64,000 bases of DNA from Coriolopsis trogii (Eukaryota; Basidiomycota; Agaricomycetes; Polyporales; Polyporaceae). A model generated the notes under the pieces. It saw only the letters and a list, made by a program, of their open reading frames with translations. It made no database searches and was not told the origin of the DNA. Positions 1 to 8,955 of this stretch are shown in pieces. The translations under genes were made by a program, and so were the position numbers. The DNA lies in the NCBI GenBank assembly GCA_020543525.1, contig JAHYIO010000027.1, positions 1 through 64,000 of the forward strand. Reading direction: 5' to 3'. How positions within the stretch are numbered: the stretch's first letter is position 1; every line of letters begins with the position of its first letter.

Positions 1-752
1 TGGGGACCTCCAAGGAGCTTGCGCCCTGAAAAACTTCGCTGCTGGTCCAGGCATGAGTGGGCGCTCTAGGACGACGGTGTGAATGGAACGATGGCGCATG
101 AATGCTTCAACGATGGGAAGGCGAGTGGACCTGATGCTTCTGAGAGACGGGAGCGTCAAGGGTTGATAGGTCGCAGAGGGGAAAGTCGATGACGGCAATA
201 TGATGAGCTCGGCTCGCATGAGAATGTCAAGGGCAACGGGAACAGATGCTGCTTCTATGTCGATTCGAAGGTGTCGGAGACGAACGGCCGCGCGCAACAT
301 ATTGGCAAGGAGAGGGAGTCCACGGAAATCTTCCCGAATTCCGTAGGATGAGTAATTGAACGTCACGAGGTGATATGCGTAGCCACCGCGTGATACAAGT
401 CCATGGGAGAGGTCGCGGTGCGGATAAGGGCGCCGAGTATCCTTGCTGGGTGGTCGACGTCCATGCCAGACAGCTCGTGGGGATGAAACCGAACGCTGAG
501 CGAGCGATACAGGAGTGGGGCGACAACGCGATGCAACTCTCTACTGCAAAGGAGCATGGCATGCCTGTCGGTACGGCAGAGTAGCTGTGCGATGGCGTAG
601 ACAATGTCCGAGGGGACGGAGATTGTTCTCAGACGTGTGAGATCTGTTGCAGGAGTTTCTGCCGCAAGAAAGGGAAACAGAGTCAGTTCGAGGCATACAA
701 AGGATCGAACGTTGCACACCATCGAACTGCTCTCCATTGGAAGTTGAGACAA
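1..752 (-). pseudogene. F-box protein, N-terminal part, partial at window edge and probably frameshifted
   Basis: Minus-strand translation from about 650 down to 365 reads as a typical basidiomycete F-box: SVPSDIVYAIAQLL, then a cysteine-containing helix and a basic stretch LLYRSLSVRF. That frame stops at 363-365. The next expected segment of this type of protein (VTFNYSSYG then FRGLPLLANML) is open in a different frame from about 405 to the window start and runs off the edge. No GT-AG intron that would join the frames is visible between about 365 and 420, so a small frameshift is the simplest reading, which suggests a decayed copy. The start codon is uncertain because the stretch upstream of SVPSD is not typical. 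In this family the C-terminal part is usually LRR-like; it would lie outside the window. What is seen: F-box helix and two frames. What is inferred: inactivation. Confidence 0.5.
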
Positions 753-3700
753 TGACGGGTTGAAAGGTCGACATGCTAGGCAGGGAGAAGACTTGACACT
801 TAGAAGATGCGAATGTATCTGCTGGGTGCTGTTGGGTCTCCATCATGAGGAAGAGGATGTTTGCGTACGATGGAACGGGGGAGGTGGAAATTGTGCGATC
901 CAAGAACTATCAGTGATTGGTTCAGGAATAAAACAAACGGCGGCGAGCAGCTTACGACAAGTCCGTGAGCAATGTGTCCTTCGGTCGCACCGGTCAGAAG
1001 TCAAGCGAGTCAATGAGCGCTGCAGGGATCACACGCAACAGATGACGTGCCATATGCCCTATTGCTCACGGGGCCGATTGAAATGATTTCAGATGATGCA
1101 CGGTGAACTCTTGGCCTATCCGAAGTTCGGCACTCGACATACACAACCGCAATATGGGCGATAATATTCCCGTAGGCCAGATGGCGACGCCGCAGGGGAT
1201 TTTGGCGCAGCTACAGATAAATGAACACGAGTGGTGGGATGATGCGACGTACTCTCCCAGCGATCCCCATCGCCTAATAAAGCGCATCCCAACCAAGTCC
1301 AACCAGGTGCGTCTTCGTAGAGTTGACAACATTGTGCAATGAATACTGAGCCTGTCCGTTAGGATGCATATTGCTATAAGCTTGTTTGGTGTTCAACACA
1401 CTGTCCTGGTGCCAAATCAGACCGAGTGCACGTGGAGTCTGGCGCAGATACAAATGATCGACATGACCGAGGAGGGCCAGCGTCCCCAGACATCATGTGA
1501 GTATCGGCCCCGAGGCTACTCATGGTCCGGAGGACATGGAGGTTGAGGAATCGGATACAGGGGCATTGAGTATTGTTCCCCAGGACGGGACAATCGAGGA
1601 GTCCGATCTCGTAACGCTGACATCCATTGAGTGGGTGTGCAGCACCGACGAGGTATGAAGCACATCCGATGCGATAGCTCGCTGTATGCTTACAACGAGC
1701 CAGCCCGCCAGAATGATCACCCTGGCGAAGCTCCATCGTGGGCAAGGTGGGCAACACCGAGTGCACTGTTTAAAATTCCCCAACAGTCAAGCCTTCGCAA
1801 GCTGGACGACCCTCTATGCCACAATAAAGAATGTGTACTACGAGCAAACGCAGTGACTTTCTTGCATGCGGTGGACGCTGGAAGGAGGGCAGTTGGGTAG
1901 ACCGTATTGGCGTGATTGATTAGAAAGACATCTGCGGCTGAGAAAGCAGTCGCGTTTGCGGGCGGAGAGCAATGCAACCATAATACGGCAGCCGATTGAT
2001 TGTTGCGACGATGTTAACCATGTGTAGAGAAAATAATTCATAGAGGTCGCGCTGTGTGCCATAGGAACGAGATACGGACCGGCACGCACTGAATGACGCC
2101 GACGTCTACAGATTTCTTCGGTTCCCTGAATGATGGGAACGGAATACGTGGCTCGTCGAGCTTCATAGTCGAGCGATGACCAGATGCGCCTGTTGCAAAA
2201 GGTTTTGATCTCCAGTGTCAGCAGACGAACTGTACATCCAATGTACTAGGACAACGTTACATTGTCCAAGCGTCGCCGACAGACACGTCTGAACTGCAAA
2301 CCGGGGAGGAACTGCTGTACGTTTCACAACACTGATGTGACAGCACTGGACTGGTGACTAAATGCACGGAGCACTCATCCTGAGGTGACGTGATTGAACC
2401 GTTAAGAGCGAGTGGGAGAAGTGGTAGGGGAGCATGTGGTCTCGGTTGAGGTATAATTCATTGTGATTCAATTCCAAGCGAAGTCAGCTTATCATGCACA
2501 TGAAATACGAGAGCATGATACGCCTTCACCCCACCACCTAACGACCAAACGACCTTCGCCTCCCCTCGCTTCCCCTCGCCCCCGTCACCTGCCTCCCCCT
2601 ACACAGACGGCGCTACATATACACGCATCCAGACATCTACTTCCAACGCATATCGCCGTACGATGCCACTGGGGACTTTATTCTCTTGCCCTGCGGCAGA
2701 CTGGATGGATGTCACCTGCAAAGCAAGCACGCGCGAGCCAACCGCGGAGTGGCAACGCATTGCAGTCGTAGTGGCACAATTATTTGACAATCGCAGTACG
2801 GTGTGATTTGGTGGGCATGCCTTAGGGTTGCGAAACTGACAACACAACATAGGTTGGTTAATACTTTCCCAGGGAGACAATCCGCCTTTCTCCTCCATCG
2901 TGATTCGGCCTGAAGGCTTCCTAAACCTCGACGAGGTGAGTAGTCACTCTGCGCTGTACAAACCCCAAAAGCTCGAGAGTACACTTGCAGGGGATGTTGA
3001 CCATTACCGTCTACTCCACGCGCGGGGTCAACGGAGTGAGGTACATTCAGAAGTTCAGAATGTATACCTCTAAGGAATTCTGGGGCCTTGCGTCTACGCT
3101 GATGGGAGCACGCGCTGCGGCAGCAAGCAGTATAGTCATAACTGAAGGGTAATGGTAGTGCTACACGAACACCTGGTACGAAGATGGAGTACGATGTTCG
3201 AGGGCGCAGGCCCCGTGTGGAAGAGTCATGCCAACGCGCACCCCCCCTGGATACAAAAAATGTAGTCCCCAACGAATCAGGAGGGGGTCGAATAGAGGAT
3301 TTCGGAACATGCATGTCAACCGAATGGAAGTATTCTCGCGCAACACATAAGCTGGATGATCAATACGACATGGCCGGCATTACACATCATACGCTTCCTA
3401 CTGAGATGGCGCGCGATTAGAGAGAGAAAGGAAATCTTCATGATTTTCCTGCGTGAGGCAAGACGTATTGTGTATGTATATACTCAGGAGTAATAAGTGA
3501 GTACTCAAGGCGTGCCATCATGATTGAGACGTACGATGCGGAGTAGAGTCGTTGGCATAGAACTGGATGTGAACGTGTGCATGCGATATTGGCTCTGCAC
3601 AGGGTTCCCTTGTTTCGGCGTGTCCATCCCTCCTGCTCCTCTTGCCTGGTATGGTGGCAGTCGAGGATTCGACGGCGGTCATCGGCATTGAGTGCGATAG

Positions 3701-4950
3701 TGGTGTCGCCGATCTTGGTGAACGCGCCGGGCGCCGGAATGAAGCGCGGCTGTGCCCTCGAAGGTGCCAACGGCGTCTTCGACGGTTGGGATCAGAAATT
3801 GCTCACCGAATTCTAGCAGGTGTCGAATTACGCTCTGGGTTAACCGAGGGGCTAGACGTTGAATATATTACCATCTCGTACACGTTCCCTGATACCGCGA
3901 CTGTTCAAGGTCTCACCGAGGTGAATTCCTGTTCCGGTGTCGATCCGAACCGCCTGTCGACCAACATGCATGAACGAAGAAACAGAGAGAAGACTGTGTA
4001 CACTATGTACCAAGACGCAGTCCCTGTTTACATCATCAGGAATAGGAAGTGTCTCTAGGAGACGTGGGGGGACGATTATCGAGTGAGGCTAACTGTGTGG
4101 CGCCGGACCGAGGTTTGCTAATCAGTACTCGTACTGCAGGATACTCTCCTCCTGCATAAACGGCTTGCCCGTCCCTCCTGGTTCGTGTGTCAGTGTTCGG
4201 GCGTTCAGCGGCGGTTGTCGGTCATGGGGATGATGATGGTGTCTGATGCACCCGTCGCAGTGGTGAAGGGCGCTGGAGCGGCTACACGCGCATCCGTTTC
4301 AACCTTGGCGTCGACAGACCGTCATGCCGGGTACGATGATGAGCGAGGACTCCGACTGCACTGAAATGTCTCCGTCGGACCAAGTAGGGAAGATGCATCA
4401 CGCCCACGGACTTGGTCTCAAGGAATGAGTCGGCCATTGACATAAGTAGGACGTACACATGGAAATGGATCCGTTGCAAAGGTACGCGAGGCCGCCGCAA
4501 GAAGCGCCTCACAAAATGATGGCAGTGTTAGCTGGAAAGCATCCGATGTATGTGTGGGTAGCTATCTTAGAAGAACACAGGCAGACCAACAGCTCATCGC
4601 CACGGGAATGGGTCTTCCTTCGAGCGCGTGCACGGTCGCATTTGCAGAACATGCCCGCAACTAGTAGGCCCCACCTCCACCTTCCGTAGCAGATGCCATC
4701 GCAAAACCTCAGCGCAGCCCAGGGTCACAATGCGTGGAATTGACTGTGCTGGTAACCCAACACGACACATCGAGTGTAGGGTAGCGACATATGCTTAGCA
4801 TGAAGGTCCACGCGCCCGATCGACCCTAAACATGCCCAATTTCCTTCCAAAAAATCCAATATGTTACATGAACTATCACCGCTCTGTTATCGGGGCACTC
4901 ACGCCGGGGGCTTTGTGGGCGACTCGTGGTGGTGGCATCGACTGGAACTA
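753..4950. other. Gene-poor stretch, no convincing gene
   Basis: Only short ORFs without recognisable domains and without a consistent exon chain. A plus-strand acidic segment around 1540-1655 and a minus-strand segment around 3600-3770 look faintly protein-like but could not be extended. Consistent with decayed transposon or gene debris. Confidence 0.4.
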
Positions 4951-5163
4951 GAGTGTCACTGGATGTTACGAGAGTGTCACCGAGTGTTACGAGAGTGTCA
5001 CCGGAGTGTTACGAGAGTGTCACCGTGTTACGAGAGTGTCACCGAGTGTTACGAGAGTGTCACCGGAGTGTTACGAGAGTGTCACGGAGTGTTACGAGAG
5101 TGTCACAGAGACGAGAGTGTCACGGAGTGTACAGAGTGTCACAGGAGTGTCACGGAGTGACGA
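4951..5163. repeat. Minisatellite of about 21-23 bp, eleven GTGTCAC cores
   Basis: Imperfect tandem units built on GTTACGAGAGTGTCACCG plus a variable GAGT or GGAGT linker. The heptamer GTGTCAC, an odd palindrome, occurs eleven times. Units in the middle are almost identical; those toward 5110-5160 are shortened and lose the GTTAC part, as is common at array edges. Unit length varies, so the array does not keep one reading frame. Predicted ORFs across it are artefacts of the repeat. Confidence 0.9.
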
Positions 5164-5560
5164 GAAAACGCTGCATGCAGACAAGCAGGATGGGAAAACA
5201 CCAGCACATACGAGAACACCTGCACCATCGTGAAATTTCCGCCGGATCCAGACACTCACGCACATACGGTCAACAAACACAACTGGGATGAGGAGGAAGG
5301 AAGAGAACACGACGTTGACGCATGGCTTGCACTCACCCGGCACTGGCTCGGAGGGCTACTAAGGCGGATCCAAAACGAGTGCGATGTTAGCACGCTGACT
5401 AACACCGGCTGCGGTGGGATAACGTGTTCTTGAGAAGCCAAACATGGTTGACAAGCAAGCTTTGGATTGCTAGGTCAGAAGGGAAACGAAGCGTGTGCGT
5501 TGTGAAAGTACACGAACGAGCCAGGGATACACAGAGAATGCGTGCTAATGGAGAGAGCAA
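5164..5560. other. Intergenic, nothing recognised
   Basis: Spacer between the minisatellite and the stop-codon end of the next minus-strand gene. No domain-bearing ORF, RNA gene or clear repeat is visible. Confidence 0.4.
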
Positions 5561-6451
5561 TCATAGAGTGCATTGCGACGAAAGGTGGTAAGGGGTCGGC
5601 AGGTCGACATGGGGTAAGAGACAGGGTCCGGGGCATATACGTGGGTCCAAACGATAGCAAATATCCGTGATTAGAGGAATTTGTATAAGCGGGTATACTC
5701 GGATATGCATGGCTCCTGCATCCCGGAAATATCGCGGTTGAGCAGGACAAAGGAAGAGTTTGGCTGCACAGGCTTGCGGTGCAATGCCCATACCGTCCCA
5801 CATCCAAGCATACAGTTTGACATCAAAGCCCCACTGTTCCAAAGTGGACGCATGAGTGCACTGTCCGCTGCCCAACGCCCCCAAGAGGCCGCGGCGGGAG
5901 AATGTGAGTTTCGGCCAAAGTGTGCCGAAATGTCCGGGACCCATGTACGACGCATACGCTGTGTTTAGTGGGGCTACGAGGGCGTCTAGTGCTTGGTCCG
6001 TGCTGCTGGCGTAGACCAGAAGGCGAACTCCGGCGCACCGTATGTGCACGAGGTGCAACAAGGCGCTCCCTCCCCTTGGAAGCGTTATGAGCCGCTTAGT
6101 GATGACTGCGCCCTGACAGTCTACCAAGTGTCCCACGACGTTGACGAGCTCGTCTTTCGGCGTGAAGATGTCGATACCGTGGTCCGGAATGGGCTCGTCA
6201 CGGAGCAGGAACCTCAAGGCGGCGGAACCGACTACGTAGGAGCGGAAGCGGCCTAAGGCGTTGTAGAAGGATCTCGGGTCTGGGATGCCAAGCGCATGGA
6301 GGTAGTGGCGGGCGGAAGTGGTGATCTCCATTGAAGTGAGTTTCAGAAGGCGACGAGAAGTACAGCGAACGGCCATGAGCGTGGGGATATCGCAAAAGGA
6401 GAGTATAACGAGGAGGGTGCCTTCATCGAACATCGTTGGATGGGGGCACAA
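5561..6451 (-). CDS. F-box protein with degenerate nucleotidyltransferase-like domain
   Basis: Single open frame of 296 codons. Residues about 7-45 form an F-box-like helical segment (MFDEGTLLVILSFCDIPTLM). Residues 72-96 contain VVGSAALRFLL followed by PDHGIDIF, the same Gly-Ser then Asp-x-Asp layout as the gene at 7348-8181, but here the first Asp of the pair is Gly92, leaving only Asp94. The later hDh strand with the third carboxylate reads VRLLVYAS and has no Asp. This makes it a probable non-catalytic paralogue. The second Met (residue 7) is an equally good start. The C-terminal 60 residues are poorly conserved-looking, so the true end may lie in an unrecognised intron. F-box proteins normally recruit substrates to SCF ubiquitin ligases; that role here is inference from the N-terminal helix. 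Confidence 0.6.
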   Translation of the reverse strand: MCPHPTMFDEGTLLVILSFCDIPTLMAVRCTSRRLLKLTSMEITTSARHYLHALGIPDPRSFYNALGRFRSYVVGSAALRFLLRDEPIPDHGIDIFTPKDELVNVVGHLVDCQGAVITKRLITLPRGGSALLHLVHIRCAGVRLLVYASSTDQALDALVAPLNTAYASYMGPGHFGTLWPKLTFSRRGLLGALGSGQCTHASTLEQWGFDVKLYAWMWDGMGIAPQACAAKLFLCPAQPRYFRDAGAMHIRVYPLIQIPLITDICYRLDPRICPGPCLLPHVDLPTPYHLSSQCTL

Positions 6452-7347
6452 ATCTGTGACTTCGCTCTCTTAAACTAGCCCAACGGACAACAACTTCACC
6501 ATGCCAGGCGTTGTTTCCACACGCTGCAATGTCGAAAGGCCACGGGAACCCTTCGCAACCCACGCACGCAATCCTGATGTGCTGGTCCTTATCGACGTGT
6601 GAATACAATATCAGCATTGCAACAACCGATCAAAAACCCATAGGAAATTGTTAGATAGGCACATTCGTGGATCATACCACGCAGCCCACGGATGAATGGC
6701 CACACCCATAGGCGAGATACTCAGCGTGATGTCATCGATGAGCGACTGTTTTTCATGGTTTCCTCCAACCGCACGAGTTATGCCATGTCTACGTTTACGA
6801 CGCAGTGAATTATAAACACGTGATGACATGGGCCTTGTTCGCCTGGTTGGTGGCATCTGATACTTCGCCCTGTCTGTAATATGCATTTCCCCTTTGATGA
6901 CGCTCGCTGCCCCACAACTCGTTTGCTCACTGTGTAACGCCATCGTTGTGGAAGGTTGTACCGTGACAACAGTGAGCAGCACTCGTCAGCACGCAATCCG
7001 CGGTCTGGGAATGTGTCCGTCACTCTGAACGGATCGTCCCCGAGTGCCGGCAGGTAGGTCGCTGCTTAGTGTGTCTTCCGCACTCGGTCTGGCCTTCCGT
7101 GACATCGGCCGTCCTTGTAATCACGCACAGTAGGCTTTCCGGATGGCCACGTAGTTATCCCAGTCGCGGAACAGAGCAATCATCGTTTATACAGAAAGCG
7201 CGTTACATCGTGATTATGGCCGGGCTCTACGCTACGTGGATTGCTCGCTTCGTCCAGACGTCACCTAAGCGAGAAGGTGCTAAAGGGGCACAACGCTCGC
7301 AAAGACCACCTCCCCTCCACCACACATTCGTCACCCCAAAGGCCACA
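6452..7347. other. Intergenic, nothing recognised
   Basis: About 0.9 kb between two related minus-strand F-box genes. Short ORFs only, no domain signature. It contains the upstream region of the 5561-6451 gene, without an obvious TATA box close to the start. Confidence 0.35.
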
Positions 7348-8181
7348 TCAGGCGTTGCAAGAAAGCCCATGCGTTGATGCAGCGGTTTGAACGTAGCGTA
7401 AAGCGAGTGACGGTCCGCTATCCAGCGCACCGTGTACGGACACGCGGCGGTGGAATGTGCGACTGGGTGTATCTCGTCCATTGCCCAATTCCGACTCGTG
7501 CACTCCTATAGCAAACCCACGCGTCCGGTACTTGGCGATCGCCAGTTCCGTGGAACGCTGCATGGCTTCTTCAGAGTGTCCTATTCTCCAAGGGGTGATG
7601 AGGCCGCGGTCGAACTCAAGCATAGCTGGGTAGGCCACAAAGGCTCCCGCATGCGTAAGAAAGTTCATGACCAGGGTACCCCAAAACTGGAATAGGGGCG
7701 TTGCGGGCGAAGTCGTCAGGCTTTGGATGACGTCGATAGCGCGGCCGTCCGGGTGCAGAAGCCGTACGACCGCTGCGACGCCACCTCGGTATGGCGACTG
7801 GTCTAGGGAGAAGGGCAGAATGCGGACTATGTGATAAGTCTCGACGCGGGTGAGGTACGCCAAAACGTGGAAGAATGTTTGGGATGGGCAGTAGATATCC
7901 ATGTCGCGAGGTTGAAGCTGCAGCGGCGAGGTGCAAACGGAGAGAGCGGCGGACCCTGATATGACGGCGCCCGTAGCCTGGAGCTCTCGCTTGAATCCTT
8001 CGCAGTCGTGGAAGAAATGGCTGAGCAGGTTGTTGTGGCGAATGGACATTTCGGATGAGCACAAGAGGTCAACTAGCACGGAGGTGGCTCGGAGACGTGT
8101 GAGGGTCGGGAGACTGCAGAAACGGATGATGTGTGCCAGGACATCCTCAGGGAGGACCACCATGATTGAGGACTTGCTCAT
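7348..8181 (-). CDS. F-box protein with nucleotidyltransferase-like DxD...D signature
   Basis: Open frame of 277 codons without introns. Residues 8-45 are an F-box-like segment (VVLPEDVLAHIIRFCSLPTL). Residues 71-100 contain VISGSAAL and RDMDIYCP: Gly76-Ser77, then Asp93-x-Asp95. Residues 148-152 read AIDVI, placing Asp150 on a hydrophobic strand. Gly-Ser, Asp-x-Asp and a third Asp on a later strand is the active-site layout of the nucleotidyltransferase fold. A downstream segment FWGTLVMNFLTHAG and YPAMLEFDRGLITPW is shared in outline with the 5561-6451 gene, showing paralogy. Related F-box proteins are abundant in Agaricomycetes, to my knowledge without an assigned activity. The last 50 residues look unstructured. 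The fold assignment is inference from motif spacing only. Confidence 0.65.
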   Translation of the reverse strand: MSKSSIMVVLPEDVLAHIIRFCSLPTLTRLRATSVLVDLLCSSEMSIRHNNLLSHFFHDCEGFKRELQATGAVISGSAALSVCTSPLQLQPRDMDIYCPSQTFFHVLAYLTRVETYHIVRILPFSLDQSPYRGGVAAVVRLLHPDGRAIDVIQSLTTSPATPLFQFWGTLVMNFLTHAGAFVAYPAMLEFDRGLITPWRIGHSEEAMQRSTELAIAKYRTRGFAIGVHESELGNGRDTPSRTFHRRVSVHGALDSGPSLALRYVQTAASTHGLSCNA

Positions 8182-8955
8182 AGCAGTCGCAGGATCAGTT
8201 GTATATAGTTCTGCCGCTGTGATGCACGAGACCCAAAAGTTCGGAGGGGTTCACACGCGACTAGAACTTGAGAACATGAGGTTGTAGGGTGCCAAGTGTT
8301 GTCTAGCAGGAGGATGACGCAATACGGCTACCGTGTGACCGACAAGCGTGCGTCCCAAGCACGCATACTATTGATGGACTCACGAAGGCACGAAGGCCGC
8401 ACGTGTAGTCTTCGATCACCACATGGTGCCTTGTGTAGATCGGCCTTTGCGCACTGCCCTCCACTCTATCCGCAGCGTAGCAGCGCTTCAGACTAGTCAG
8501 AACTTCACTGTGTACGGCCGTTTTGGACAACATAACGCTCACGTCTTCGCTGCAGCGCGGAAATTGCATGCACTACACGTCTGCATTACAGTCAGTATAC
8601 TCGGTAGCTTCAGCGCGGCCTCAGGCATGCTCTGTCACCTGCCAGCAGCTGAAGATGACACATGCCAACGCTGACGCAAGTTTGATTCGCACGTCTTGGC
8701 CCATAGGGAAACTGTGGGCTTCTCGGTACAATACCGAGCGGGATCGTAGCTCTTACTACCCATGCCTGATCACAATTGAGAAGCGAACCACTATCTAATG
8801 AGAACAACTTCAAAGTGGGATATGTTCGCAGTAAATGACTGTTGTCCGGTCTCGATGGAACAGTTTGAAACATTATTTATACATGAATCATGAACAGCGA
8901 AGCGACAGGTAAACCGGAAAGGAGATTTTTGTCTATGGCGGTGGCGACCCGTGGT
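8182..8955. other. Intergenic, nothing recognised
   Basis: Spacer between two minus-strand genes. Only short unsupported ORFs. Confidence 0.35.

Noticed and set aside
1155..1660. Plus-strand readings that look like pieces of an acidic protein (EESDTGALSIVPQDG and others) with a good GTGAGTAT donor near 1497
   Set aside because: No acceptor joins the pieces in a consistent phase and no start could be linked; kept only as possible debris.
3600..4300. Two weakly similar stretches about 550 bp apart (around 3,620-3,760 and 4,165-4,290)
   Set aside because: Similarity by eye is patchy and below what I can defend as a duplication.
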